Source: Mesorhabditis belari (lineage: Eukaryota; Nematoda; Chromadorea; Rhabditida; Rhabditidae). From it: 64,000 nucleotides of DNA. Shown in pieces: positions 31,021 through 43,275 of the stretch; positions within the stretch are counted from its first letter, which is position 1; each line of letters starts with the position of its first letter. The stretch lies in the NCBI GenBank assembly GCA_958450365.1, contig CAUEEP010000754.1:838001-902000 (forward strand), written 5' to 3'. Made by a program: the position numbers and the translations under genes. A model generated the notes under the pieces. The model ran no database searches and was not told the origin of the DNA. It saw only the letters and a program-made list of their open reading frames with translations.

Positions 31021-31427
31021 TAGCTCTATAAAATCACTTTTAATTAAAAATCAATAGCTTCTTTTAAATAGAAATGTAATAGGAAATAGAGAAGAGTTAG
31101 TGGAATGAAGAATTGAGGAGCTGAGAGAGAATGAGTCATGAAGGGATGTGTTGGAGTTGGATTTAAGAGAGAGAGAGGCAGAGGACTGTCCTTGTTGTGG
31201 AGTACTCGACTAGATACAAGACTAGATACAAGACAAGTCTCTCCCTCAATTCTTTAGCCTGCAATTGTTGACCTGTGATTACCCAAGCCTGTCAGCTCAG
31301 TACAAATTTAAAGCTGAACGTCTTCAAATCTAGATCAAAGCAAATTCAAAGCTGATTCTCATTGATTCAATTTATTATAAATCATAGACATTAGCTGAAT
31401 ATCTTTGTTTAAAGTGTATAGCTGTTT

Positions 31428-31548
31428 AAGCTGTAAGCTGTAAGCTGTAAGTTGTAAGCTGTAAGCTGTAAGCTGTAAGCTGTATAGCTGTTTAAGCTGT
31501 ATAGCTGCTTAAACTCTATAACTGCTTAAACTCTATAGCTGTTTAAAC
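31428..31548. repeat. GTAAGCT 7-bp and TATAGCTGTTTAAGC arrays
   Basis: Two merged short arrays. Confidence 0.88.
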
Positions 31549-31744
31549 GTTTGCTAGAATATTTTAATGTGAAATAAACGGGTTTTTAATAGAAAAACAT
31601 TGAAAAACTAGGTTTAAGACTTAGAATAGAAAAGAATTATGAGAAAAAGAGGATAGACTATGCTATTGCATTCTCTTTTCATTTCTGGATCAACAAATCG
31701 ATTCCAGAATTTCGTTAGCAATGTTTACAGTGACTGAAAGTTTA

Positions 31745-32095
31745 ATGTAAGTCAAAGTAGAAGTCAAAGTAGAAGTCAAAGTAGAAGTAGAAGCTAAAGA
31801 CAAAGTAGAAGACAAAGTAGAAGTCAAAGCAGAAGTCAAAGACAAAGTAGAAGTTAAAGTAGAAGTCAAAGACAAGGTCAAAGTAGAAGTCAAAGTAGAA
31901 GTTAAAGTAGAAGTCAAAGTAGAAGTTAAAGTAGAAGTTAAAGTCAAAGTAGAAGTCAAGGTAGAAGTTAAAGACAAAGTCAAAGACAAAGTCAAAGACA
32001 AAGACAAGGTCAAAGACAAAGACAAGGTCAAAGTCAAAGACAAACTCAAAGTAGAAGTTAAAGTCAAACTCGAAGTACAAAGTCAAAGTCAGCAA
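31745..32095. repeat. Minisatellite, 6/12 bp
   Basis: GTCAAAGTAGAA and GACAAA mixtures; frames on the minus strand (TSTLT and FDFYF repeats) are by-products. Confidence 0.95.
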
Positions 32096-32469
32096 TGACC
32101 AAAAGTTTATTTGAATAAAAATAAGAATAAAATTGTTAAAAAAATGCAATTTGTTGAACAATTTGCATAGAAAAAAAAAGACAAAAAAAGCTCTAGGGTA
32201 GACAAGAAAGGGGTGGGACCCCTAGAAAGGGCAGACAAAAAAAAAAGGTAAATCTTTCACAGAAAATCGACATAAACGAGAAAAGAAATCAAAAAATAGA
32301 GAAGAAAACCGGGGGAGAACGGAGGAGAATGGAGGAGAACAGGTTGATTTGAACGATTTCTCTCTTAATTTCTCTCATTTTTCCCATTTTTCTCATTTTT
32401 CAGAGTGAAAATTGGGTTTTGAAGAAAAAGAAAACGCAAAAACTTGGCTCAATCAAATAAAACTTGAAA

Positions 32470-32950
32470 TAATAAGGGAATAATAAGGGAATAATAAGGG
32501 AATAATAAGGGAATAATCAGGGAATAATCAGGGAATAATCAGGGAATAATAAGGGAATAATCAGGGAATAATAAGGAAATTTCTCGTTCTAAGTAAGTAA
32601 GTAACCAAATAGGAATTATAAAGGAACTAAAGAGGAACTATAAAGGAACCAAATAGCAATTATTTTTTTAAGTGTTTAAAAAGACAAAATTTCCATTTTT
32701 CATCAAGTTTTGCTTGCTAAATGGTGAAGAAATTATTGGTTTTTTTGGTTTTTTTGGTTTGTTGTTATTTAGAAAACATTGTTTCTTGGTCATTGTTAGT
32801 GAAAACACAAAAGAATGATAAAAGAATGATAAAAGAATAATAAAAGATCGAAAAAATAGCAAAAGAACGGGAAAAAAGGGGGAAATAATGCAAAATAATG
32901 CAAAATAATGCAAAATAATGCAAAATAATCCAAAATAATGCAAAATAATG
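32470..32950. repeat. GGGAATAATAA, AAGGAACTAT and GCAAAATAAT arrays
   Basis: Three short arrays at 32470-32575, 32600-32660 and 32885-32950, separated by AT-rich DNA. Confidence 0.88.
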
Positions 32951-33235
32951 AAATAAAAAACGGTAAATGAACGAGAAATGATGATCAGAACCGGCTATTC
33001 ATTCTAGAATCGTAAATACATAATTAGTGACGATTTGCAAAGGGATACCTGTCTGTGTTGAGAACTGGGGAAAGTGAATGGGTGGGAGCCGTGGAAACCG
33101 GGTCACTCCAACCCCTCCTTTCATCCACTTGCTTTTTTCCCTTGTTATCCTTTTATTCGTCTTTTTTTCTCATCTTTTCCCTACAGTTGAACACAATGAT
33201 TCTTTTATGGGTTGGGACTAAAAAAACAAAAAATT

Positions 33236-33324
33236 GTCGCCACCGGGATTCGAACCCGCCACCTCTTGCTCACCCCTCGCCTACCAGCTCAACGCTTATC
33301 CAATGAGCTAGACTGACAGCTGTT
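33236..33324 (-). other. tRNA-like element, left half of divergent pair D
   Basis: Minus strand: A-box TAGCTCATTGGATAAGC, CTGGTAG in the anticodon-loop position, B-box CGGGTTCGAATCCCG. Shares TAGCTCATTGG and CTGGTA with its mirror at 33414. Confidence 0.6.
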
Positions 33325-33413
33325 CCCTGCCGCCAGGATGGGGTTTTATCCCATATTTCTTCTGCTTCTTTTCTTCTTCTTCTTTGTCTTTTCTATTTCT
33401 TCTTGCAAACCAA

Positions 33414-33488
33414 GGAGCTGATAGCTCATTGGTAAAGCGTCTATCTGGTAAGCGGAAGGTCGATGGTTCAATTCCTTTAGGTTCTTAA
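33414..33488 (+). other. tRNA-like element, right half of divergent pair D
   Basis: Plus strand: TAGCTCATTGGTAAAGC, loop CTGGTAA (GGT if functional), B-box TGGTTCAATTCC. It faces away from 33236-33324. Confidence 0.6.
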
Positions 33489-33534
33489 TTTTGCTATTGA
33501 TTTTGCTATACTTTATTACTCAATGCTTTACTGA

Positions 33535-33985
33535 CTAGGGAAAGGCACGAACTTCCAGTGAACTTTCTTTTCCGGACAACATTCATCTTACTAAATCGAG
33601 TATGGAAATTCATAATCTGAAATCAAAATCTGCCTAGTGGATAGTGGAACGTTCTCTCGTTAGTCAGACAAAGGTTCGGTCTGAAATCAAAAACAAATCA
33701 AAATCTGCCAAATAAGCCTGCAAATGTGTACGAATTTAATTGAAATTTTGAGCACAATGAGGAATGAACGGGTAAAAACCTGCGGGACGAAAAACGGGGA
33801 TCAAAAACCAATAGCTGAACACCAAACCTCCGTCTTACGAACGAGAGAATGTTTCACTATGCACTAGGCAGATTTTGCTTAAAGATTATGAATCTCCATA
33901 CTCGATTTAGTAAGATGAAAATGTGGTTTGAAAAGAAAAAAAAGAAAGCTGACTGAAAGTTCGTGCCTTTCTCTAGTTAGCTTTT
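33535..33985. mobile_element. Inverted-repeat element with tRNA-like arms
   Basis: The left arm (33535-33700: AAAGGCACGAACTT, then ACTAAATCGAGTATGGA, then TCTGCCTAGTGGATAG) is mirrored on the right (33825-33985). Each arm contains a tRNA-like A-box (CCTAGTGGATAG or CCTAGTGCATAG) and a degenerate B-box (AGGTTCGG or AGGTTTGG), here pointing inwards. Confidence 0.6.
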
Positions 33986-34432
33986 GGAGTTTAATCGTTG
34001 ATCAAAAGCGAATCTAAGCAAAGAAATATTCTTAAAAAGGAGTTAACAAGTTCTAGAAAAGAGAAATTTCGACAAAATTACTTAAAAAAGAAAAAAAACA
34101 AGAAAAAAACAGTAAAAACAGTAAAAACAAGCAAAAACAATAAACAATTTCTTCGACAAGCCAGGTAAAACTGACCGAAAAAAAAGAAATACTGAAATTT
34201 AGAGAGAGAATTTTTGTGGAAATGAAAGAAGAAAGGGATTGGGGGGAAATATTGAGAGAAATGGAGAGGATTTGAATGGGAAATGGAAACGAAAACGGGT
34301 GAAAAAGACCTGTCCATGCTGAAAAGCCTATAAAGAATCGATTCACACACTCACATACTAGCTGATCGACGATTCATGATCATTTACGAATCGAATGTAA
34401 ACTTTTGATCATAGATTCTCGGGCTATGGAAC

Positions 34433-34502
34433 TATTAGATTAACTATAGAACTATTAGATTAACTATAGAACTATTAGATTAACTATGGAACTATTAAAT
34501 TT
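34433..34502. repeat. Minisatellite, 20 bp, 3-4 copies
   Basis: CTATAGAACTATTAGATTAA. Confidence 0.88.
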
Positions 34503-34556
34503 CTAAAGCTGAATCCTCAAGGTTTAAATCCCTTATCGGATCTGATCTGAATAAAC

Positions 34557-34795
34557 AGTAATAGTATCCCCTCGTACAGTCGGGTAGTTGTAAAAGTTTT
34601 TTCGTACTTCATGTTTTTTAAAGCGCCTCCCAAAAACCATACTTTCAAGCGTCTTTGATATCAAAAAATAACCTTGAACTTCAGCTATTTTTCGATACCT
34701 AAGCGCGCATTATAGCATAAACGAGTATCAAGAAAAATGCGTTCAAAGCTAGACAACGCAACGCCCGCACCGTCATTATAGGGATGGGGTACAGT
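34557..34795. mobile_element. MITE-like element, AATAGTACCCCA family, reverse orientation
   Basis: Starts AGTAATAGTATCCCCTCGTA and ends GGATGGGGTACAG. The interior (ATATCAAAAAATAACC, ATTTTTCGATACC) is colinear with 26680-26920 read in reverse. Confidence 0.65.
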
Positions 34796-34959
34796 TGGTT
34801 AAGTTGAATTTATGCGAACAGGTGTGAACGGATTCAAAAAAATGAAGTGAAAGGAGCCGAAAAGTAAACGAAAGAAAACGAAAGAAAACGAAAGAAAACG
34901 AAATAAAACCATATTAGAATTTTAAACACTAAACTATCGGCAAACAATATAAAAAAGAG

Positions 34960-35820
34960 GGAGCGAATGAAGGAAAATGAAGGAAAATGAAGGAATGAAT
35001 GAAGGAAAACGAAGGAAAACGAAGGAAAATGAAGGAGGATGAAGGAATGAATGAAGGAAAACGAAGGAAAATGAAGGAAAACGAAGGAGAATGAAGGAAA
35101 ATGAAGGAAAACGAAGGAAAATGAAGGAAAACGAAGGAAAACGAAGGAAAATGAAGGAAAACGAAGGAAAACGAAGGAAAACGAAGGAAAATGAAGGAAA
35201 ACGAAGGAAAACGAAGGAGAATGAAGGAAAATGAAGGAAAACGAAGGAAAATGAAGGAGAATGAAGGAATGAATGAAGGAAAATGAAGGAAAACGAAGGA
35301 AAATGAAGGAAAACGAAGGAAAACGAAGGAAAATGAAGGAAAACGAAGGAAAACGAAGGAAAACGAAGGAAAATGAAGGAAAACGAAGGAAAACGAAGGA
35401 AAACGAAGGAAAACGAAGGAAAACGAAGGAAAACGAAGGAAAAGGAAGGAAAAACGAAGAAAATAGGAAAAGAGGAAAACGAAGGAAAACGAAGGAAAAT
35501 GAAGGAAAACGAAGGAAAACGAAGGAAAACGAAGGAAAATGAAGGAAAACGAAGGAAAACGAAGGAAAACGAAGGAAAATGAAGGAAAATGAAGGAAAAT
35601 GAAGGAAAACGAAGGAAAATGAAGGAAAATGAAGGAAAACGAAGGAAAATGAAGGAAAATGAAGGAAAATGAAGGAAAACGAAGGAAAATGAAGGAAAAT
35701 GAAGGAAAACGAAGGAAAATGAAGGAAAATGAAGGAAAATGAAGGAAAACGAAGGAAAATGAAGGAAAATGAAGGAAAACGAAGGAAAATGAAGGAAAAT
35801 GAATGAAAATGAATGAAAAA
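34960..35820. repeat. Minisatellite, 10 bp, about 85 copies
   Basis: AAAATGAAGG and AAAACGAAGG. Minus-strand frames of 313-345 residues (PSFSFVFLRF repeats) exist in all three registers because TTC, TCC, CGT and CAT never make stops. This is not a gene. Confidence 0.98.
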
Positions 35821-36153
35821 AATGAAAAGAACGGCGAAAGGGGAATTCTTGTGCGGGGTACGGTATCGCATCCACGCTTTAGAAAGCGCGCTGCGCCGTT
35901 TCCCTTAAAACCGCACGTCAATAGGAACCAATGCTGTAATTCCCCAAGCATTTGCTTCGAGAGTCATTGAACCGAGAAAAACATTTGAGGTTTAAAGAAG
36001 CTCAAAATAACTTTGGCGAATGATTTCTTAGAAAGCATCGGTTTAAAGAAGCATCGTTTTGCTTGACATTGAACCTGTTCACTCTCAGCTTCACCTCATT
36101 GAAACCTCAGAAATTTCCCAATCAAATGTTAGACTCAAAGTGATCGTGATGAC

Positions 36154-36184
<31 letters not shown>

Positions 36185-36349
36185 TCAATGGTTAGCGCGA
36201 AGAATAGCAATCAGAATTTCTTCTTAAAAACATAAACACACTCTTTCTAGTGCACTAAATGCTTCATTCTTGTTTACTACTGTTTACTGATGTTTACTAC
36301 TGTTCACTGCTCTGATGTCGGGAAGAAACAGTGCTTTTTAAGCCACAGG

Positions 36350-36765
36350 AATGCTCACCAAAGCCCAGCAAAGCCCAGTAAAGCCCAGCAAAGCCCAGTA
36401 AAGCCCAGTAAAGCCCAGTAAAGCCCAGCAAAGCCCACCAAAGCCCACCAAAGCCCAGTAAAGCCCAGTAAAGCCCAGTAAAGCCCAGCAAAGCCCACCA
36501 AAGCCCACCAAAGCCCAGTAAAGCCCAGTAAAGCTCAGTAAAGCTCAGTAAAGCCCAGTAAAGCCCAGTAAAGCTCAGTAAAGCCCAGTAAAGCCTAGTA
36601 AAGCCCATCAAAGCCCAGCAAAGCCCCAGAGTACTCTGGCTTGATACAATTTTTGTATTTTTGCAATCTTTAGAACTTAAGCAACTGCTGTAAACATTAA
36701 ATTACTTTAGTTTACTGTAGTTTACTTTAGTTTACTTTAGTTTACTTTAGTTTACTGTTGCTAGT
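36350..36765. repeat. AAAGCCCAGT 10-bp array and TTTACTTTAG array
   Basis: The first, 36350-36625, has about 27 copies. The second (36695-36765) has about 7 copies. Confidence 0.95.
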
Positions 36766-37387
36766 TAAATGAAATATCCAAATCAGATAAAGTTTAAACA
36801 TGAACAAACCAAGAAAAGCAAAAATAAACAATCAAAACAAGCAAAACAAGGAAGAAAAGTTCAACAAAACAGTTCAATAGTCTTTTCTAGGGGAAAGAAC
36901 GCGAGATTTTTAAGAGAAAAAGCTAGTCTTCTTTCTTTTTCTTTCTTCTTTCGATGAGAAAACAAAGACCTCAGCGTCTCAGGAAGCCTCAGTTTAAGAA
37001 AGAGACAAAAGACAAATCGAGTTGCACAAACGGTGATGCTTCTCAGTGCTTCTCAGTCTTTCAGTCTTTCAGTCAACCCTGTCTTCCCTGTGACATCCAA
37101 TATGTACAGATCTGCTATCTTTAGATTATTGAAGGCCTGGGGGCTGAAAATAGTACTGGACATCGTTCAGAACATTGCTCTAAGGTTAAAAGCTAGTGCA
37201 AGATAGCTAAATGCGAGGTAAATCATTTGTAGAATTTGATGCTGATTCCGAATATGGGGTTTGTTTTTATCAAATGACAATCTATCAGGAGTTATAGGTG
37301 TTTGTCTGGTTATTTTGTTAGTTTTGAAAATACGATCTTTGCGGTCCCATTTGAGTCTTAATGCCCTTCTGTCGTCCCTCTCTTGAT

Positions 37388-37458
37388 GCAGTCATGGCCG
37401 AGTGGTAAACGCCTCGTCTCTAGAGCGAGACCTCTCAGGTTCGACCCCGGGTGCCGAT
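37388..37458 (+). tRNA. tRNA-like gene, apparent anticodon CTA (would read UAG), imperfect acceptor
   Basis: A-box TGGCCGAGTGG at 37395 and B-box GGTTCGACC at 37438. The anticodon arm CTCGT / CTCTAGA / GCGAG pairs over five positions and presents CTA. The T-stem pairs at four of five positions and a T5 Pol III terminator follows. The acceptor stem pairs at only about 4 of 7 positions and the D-stem is imperfect. A degenerate tRNA or tRNA-derived repeat is therefore as likely as a working suppressor tRNA. Confidence 0.5.
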
Positions 37459-37659
37459 TTTTCTTTTGCTTTTTTCAAGAACTGATTAGTGTTCTTTGTT
37501 CAAGCTGACATCTGGCAATCGCCTTCAATCTGGCACATCACCATCGCCAAATATAAAGCTCTAGAGAATTTTGATTAATCAATCAATTTCAGCAATCAAT
37601 TCAATCAATCAACTATCCAATTCCGAATAAATTAACAAAAAACAATTAGTACAAGTTAT

Positions 37660-37890
37660 AGAATAGTTAGCTAAACAGTTAGAGTTAGGTAAACTGTTAG
37701 AATTAGGTAAACTGTTAGAGTAAGCTAACCTGTTAGAGTAAGCTAAACTGTTAGAGTTAGGTAAACTGTTAGAGTAAGCTAACCTGTTAGAGTTAGCTAA
37801 CCTGTTAGAGCTAGCTAACCTGTTAGAGTTAGCTAAACAGTTAGACTTAGCTAAACTGTTAGAGTTAGCTAACCTGTTAGAGTTAGCTCA
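37660..37890. repeat. Minisatellite, 18 bp
   Basis: CTGTTAGAGTTAGCTAAC, about 12 copies. 37140-37380 and 37890-38860 otherwise show no gene. Confidence 0.95.
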
Positions 37891-38859
37891 ATATCCAACA
37901 ATGAAGCACTCGTCTGTCCGCCAGAAAGTTACGTTTACAATTTCGACCTTAAACTGCACAAAATTGTGCCTTAAAACGTAAAATTGGTGACAAAGTGTAC
38001 GAGAAAATGCAAAAACATAAGCGAGGTCGATTTCGGAAGAAGAAACGAAACTTTTCCCAAGGATTACACAGTGTTTTCGAAAAGACAACCACCCTGACAA
38101 CAAAAAGACAACCACCCTGACCATCAAACAAGAAATTTAAAGATAATCCGACAGATTACAAATTACAAATTGTAAATTACAAATTACAAATTACAAATTG
38201 CACTTAGACATTGAAAAAAAGAACCCTTAAAACTTTAAGAATTTAAGAATTTAAGAATTTAATCAAAATTCTAATTTAATCAATTTAATCAAAATTTGTA
38301 AGAAAAGAACGCAAATTTTACGATTTTTCTGATAAAAGAAAAGGCGTGGCTGAGAAATTGGCTTATCAGAAACCTTTTAAAGAAAAGAAATTGACTGAAA
38401 AACTTTGCAAAAAGTGCCAAATTTGAAGCTAACTTTTAAAAATTACAAAACATTACCCAAATTCAAGTTTTTTTCAACAAAAATTGATCAAAGTCAAGTT
38501 TTTTTTCAACAAAAATTCCCCAAATTCAAGTTTTTTTTAGCAAAAATTGGTCAAATTCAAGTGTTTTTCAGCAAAAATTGCAAAAATTGCAAATTTTTAA
38601 GACTTTTTCCTGAGGACTCTTATCAAAAATCGTTTAAATCTTTACAAAATGATGAGTCATCTTTTTTGCAAACTCAAACATCAAACAAAAATTCAGGAAA
38701 CTTTGTGTTTAAACGTGTCCTTTGTGTTTAAACATAGAAATAAACCCTTTCTAGTGAACTGAATTTTGTTTTTTTTTCGTTTTTTCGAATTCATTTTGTC
38801 GACTAGCCAAGAACCTTGCATCAGAGAATAAAATCGATTTTTGCAATCGAAAAAATTCA

Positions 38860-40490
38860 AAATCTAATCAATACCAGTTTTTATATGACATCCAACTAAG
38901 AAACAGCCAAAGTTTCATTAAAATCTGTCTACTCAAAAAAGAGTTAATAGGGGGGACAGGTTCGAGACCATTTCTGACAAAACTAAAAACAAAGAAAGTC
39001 AAAATCTAATCAATTCCAATTTTTGTGTGCTATCCAACTAAGAAACAGCCAAAGTTTCATTAAAATCTGATTACTCAGAAAAGAGTTAATAGGGGGACAG
39101 GTTCCGGGCTATTCGGTTCAAAACTAAAAACAAAAGAATCCAAAATCTAATCAATACCAATTTTTATATGACATCCAACTAAGTAATAGCCAAAGTTTCA
39201 TCAAAATCTGATTACTCAAAAAAGAGTTAATAGAGGGAACAGGTTCGAGACCATTTCTTCCCAAACCAAAAACAAAGAAAGTCAAAATCTAATCAATTCC
39301 AATTTTTATATGACATCCAACTAAGTAATAGCCCAAGTTTCATTAAAATCTGATTACTCAGAAAAGAGTTAATAGGGGGGACAGGTTCCGGGCTATTCGG
39401 TTCAAAACCAAAAACAAAAGAATTCAAAATCTAATCAATACCAATTTTTATATGACATCCAACTAAGTAATAGCCAAAGTTTCATTAAAATCTGTCTACT
39501 CAAAAAAGAGTTAATAGGGGGGACAGGTTCGAGGCCATTTCTGACAAAACTAAAAACAAAAAAATTCAAAATCTAATCAATTCCAATTTTTATATGACAT
39601 CCAACTAAGAAATAGCCCAAGTTTCATTAAAATCTATTCACTCAGAAGAAAGTTAATAGGGTGAACAGATTCGAGACCATTTCTTCCATGTGAAACTTTA
39701 CCATGTGAATTTTGGACCAAATAGCCCGGAATCTGTTCCCTCTAACTTTTTTTCACGTAAACAGATTTTAATGAAACTTTGACTGTTTCTTAGTTGGATA
39801 TCATGTAAAAATTAGCATTAATCAGATTTTTAATTCTTTTGTTTTTAGTTTTGTCAGAAATGATCTCGAACCTGTCCCTCCTATTAACTCTTTTTTGAGT
39901 AAACAGATCTTCATGAAACTTTGGCTGTTTCTTAGTTGGATATCATGTAAAAATTAGCATTAATCAGATTTTGAATTCTTTTGTTTTTAGTTTTGTCAGA
40001 AATGATCTCGAACCTGTCCCCCCTATTAACTCTTTTTTGAGTAAACAGATCTTCATGAAACTTTGGCTGTTTCTTAGTTGGATATCACGCAAAAATTAGC
40101 ATTAATCAGATTTTGAATTTTTTTGTTTTTAGTTTAGGAAGAAATGGTCTCGAACCTGTCCCTCCTATTAACTCTTTTTTGAGTAATCAAATTTTAATGA
40201 AACTTTGACTGTTTCTTAGTTGGATGTCATATAAAAATTGACATTGATTAGATTTTGAATTCTTTTGTTTTTAGTTTTGTCAGAGATGATCTCGAACCTG
40301 TCCCCCCTATTAACCCCCTAACAGAACTCCGCTGGCGTCAGTGGACAGATCTAGCAGTTTTAGTCTTTGTTTGTTAGGAAGAAATGGTCTCGAACCTGTC
40401 CCTCCTATTAACTCTTTTCTGAGTAAACAGATTTTGATGAAATTTTGGTTTCTTCTTAGTTGGATGTCATATTATTATTTAGAGTATTAG
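38860..40490. repeat. Large inverted repeat built of about 142-bp tandem units
   Basis: Six direct units (starts near 38867, 39008, 39146, 39290, 39433, 39577) carry GACATCCAACTAAG, GTTTCATTAAAATCTG and AGAGTTAATAGGGG. From about 39700 five units follow in reverse (CTATTAACTCTTTTTTGAG, AACTTTGGCTGTTTCTTAGT, GGATATCATG). A 60-bp interruption lies at about 40313-40375. No coding frame survives across units. Confidence 0.9.
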
Positions 40491-41284
40491 TTTTTTATAT
40501 ATGAAAAACAGGAACAGCTTTAGTAAAATAAGGAGGCTTTTCACGAAAGAATTCTCTCTTTTTCGACTAAACCACGAGAATCGTTTCTCTTTTTCGTTGC
40601 CAAGACTACCCCGGAGTCCAGAAACTCGTTTTGGATTTGAAAATCTTTCTGGATCTTTCTGGATCTTTATAACATCATGTTTTTTACTATAACATCATCA
40701 TTTACTTATAGCGAGAGCTTTCTGGTAATGAAACCGATTGCCAAATCTAGAGCAGTGTGCCACAAAGCGTGCCACAAAGCGTTAATCTTTTAGTAAAGCC
40801 GATTAGCGTTAATTTTTTTGAGCTTAAATTTAGCTATTCATTATTTAAGTATATCAAAACTGAAAAAAAAGACAAAACTAGAAAACTAGACAAAACATAA
40901 CTAGAGCCATCGAATAGGTGAATGAAATGGAAAGAGGTAGAGCTGGAAAAGGGTAGAGGTGGGAAAAGGTAGAGGCGGGAAAAGGTAGAGCTGGAAAGAG
41001 GTAGAGGTGGACAAAGGGGTGAGAATGGAAAGAGGAACAGCTAAAGGCTGTCAGTAAAGAGATTTAAGAGGGGAAAGACGAAGAGGGAAGGGTCAGTTGT
41101 GAGGGAATCCACTCACTCGAACCGCACTCTATTTGCACAGTCTGCGTCTCTATTGGTAGGGAAAAGGAAGCTAGGGTGCTAGGATCTCTTCAATCGCAAT
41201 CTGTTCAATGCTATCCAGCTAATCCCAAAGAAGCAAGATGTAGGAACTCGAGTTTTGCATCTTTAGAATAGGCAAGTCTATGAA

Positions 41285-42112
41285 TAATGGATTTCTAGAC
41301 TTCTAGACTTCTGGATTTCTGGATTTCTGGATTTCTGGACTTCTGGATTTCTGGATTTCTGGATTTCTGGCTTTCTGGATTTCTGGATTTTCTGGATTTC
41401 TGGATTTCTGGATTTGTCTGATTCTGGACTCCGGACTTCTAGATTTCTAGACTTCTAGACTACCAGACTTTATTTCTGGACTTCTAGACTACCAGACTTC
41501 TAGACTACCAGACTTCTAGATTACCTAGACTTCTAGACTACCAGACTTCTAGATTTCCTAGACTTCTAGACTACCAGACTTCTAGATTTCTAGACTTCTA
41601 GACTACCAGACTTCTAGATTTCTAGACTTCTAGACTACCAGACTTCTAGATTTCTAGACTTCTAGACTACCAGACTTCTAGATTTCTAGACTTCTAGACT
41701 ACCAGACTTCTAGATTTCCAGACTTCTAGACTACCAGACTTCTAGATTTCTAGACTTCTAGACTACCAGACTTCTAGACTACCAGACTTCTAGACTACCA
41801 GACTTCTAGATTTCTAGACTTCTAGACTACCAGACTTCTAGACTACCAGACTTCTAGACTACCAGACTTCTAGATTTCCAGACTTCTAGACTACCAGACT
41901 TCTAGATTTCTAGACTTCTAGACTACCAGACTTCTAGATTTCTAGACTTCTAGACTACCAGACTTCTAGATTTCTAGACTTCTAGACTACCAGACTTCTA
42001 GACTACCAGACTTCTAGACTACCAGACTTCTACACTACCAGACTTCTAGACTTCTAGACTTCTAGACTTCAAGCCTCCAAGCCTTCAAGCCTTCAGCCTT
42101 CAAGCCTTCTAG
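41285..42112. repeat. CTTCTAGACTACCAGA minisatellite
   Basis: A 9-bp GATTTCTG lead-in, then 9/18/27-bp units CTTCTAGACTACCAGA and CTTCTAGATTTCTAGA in higher-order mixtures. Confidence 0.97.
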
Positions 42113-42477
42113 ACTCCAGTCAATCCAATTAAGCAATCTAAACTAAAGCTTCTATCTAGATTAAAGTACTCAGTGCGCTAGAATTGGTGTGTTTCTGCGA
42201 GCATAAGGCACAGGATTAAACAGCTCAATGTTTGAATGGTTTTTTGAAATGAATGAGAACGAAGAAAAAAAAGGAAAAATGACAATTTCCTTGAAAAGTC
42301 TTCAAAGTGTTGACGTAATTGTTTTCTTTTTTCCAAAAAATTCTAAGAGAACTCAAAATGGAACAGGTACTGGGGGCTTTTCCTTTGAACCCAACAAATC
42401 ACTCTTGAGAAAGGTTTTAAGGAGTTTAGAAGGGGTTTTAAACTAAAAGAAAGAACTGCGAGAGTTTCGTCTTTCAG

Positions 42478-42484
42478 ATAGAAG

Positions 42485-42522
<38 letters not shown>

Positions 42523-42650
42523 CAACTAGCCTGGTTTTTTTACAGGCTTGAAATGATTTTAGTATTGGCTGGCTTGTTCTACTACAGAACCTGGTACCAG
42601 GCTCAAGCTCAAGCTCAAGCTCAAGCTCAAGCAAAAGCTCAAGTCGATGT
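42478..42650. repeat. (CTTT)n and (AAGCTC)n
   Basis: Eleven CTTT units (42478-42521) and a 6-bp CAAGCT array (42600-42645). Confidence 0.95.
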
Positions 42651-42919
42651 TTAAGAATCGAACTTCATTGCAAAATGCAAAGCCAGACCCAAGTCCACAC
42701 TTTCAGCAAAAGTCCTAAATCCAAGCTTGAACTTGTCGTACTTCTAAGCCTTCACTGGTTTACAATTGGATCAAAACCAACTCCATAATAGATTTGGCTT
42801 TGTTCTTTGTGCTTTGGAAACGTAAACACACTCACAGGACGCTGGAGAGTTTTGAAAGAAAGTAGCGAAACAGAAAGAGCGAGAGAATTTGAGACTTGCA
42901 ACTGAAACAAAAAGAACTA

Positions 42920-43275
42920 AGCCATTCTAAACCAGTCTAAGCCATTCTAAGCCAGCCTAAGCCATCCTAAACCAGTTGAAGCCATTCTAGGCCAGTCTAA
43001 GCCATTCTAGGCCATTCTAAGCCATTCTAGGCCAGTCTAAGCCAGTCTAAGCCAGTCTAAGCCAGTCTAAGCCAGTCTAAGCCATCCTAAACCAGTTGAA
43101 GCCATTCTAGGCCAGTCTAAGCTAGTCTAATCCAGTCTAAGCCAGTCTAAGCCAGTCTAAGCCATCCTAAGCCAGTCTAAACCAGTTGAAGCCATCCTAA
43201 GCCATCCTAAGCCATCCTAAACCAGTCTAATCCAGTCTAATCCAGTCTAATCCATCCTAATCCATCCTAAACAAT
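42920..43275. repeat. Minisatellite, 10 bp
   Basis: CTAAGCCAGT or CCATT or CCATC, about 36 copies, ending 50 bp from the collagen stop codon. Confidence 0.95.

Noticed and set aside
31690..32161. 125- and 139-residue frames
   Set aside because: Low-complexity translation of a 6/12-bp array in two registers.
34078..34350. Two overlapping minus frames of 90-97 residues
   Set aside because: Phe/Ser-rich reading of A-rich DNA without splice partners or a recognisable domain.
34834..35951. Three overlapping minus-strand frames of 313-345 residues
   Set aside because: They are translations of one 10-bp array in all three registers; the unit cannot form a stop, so length carries no evidence of coding.
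40501..40692. 63-residue plus frame after the inverted repeat
   Set aside because: No domain, no splice partners and no support beyond length.
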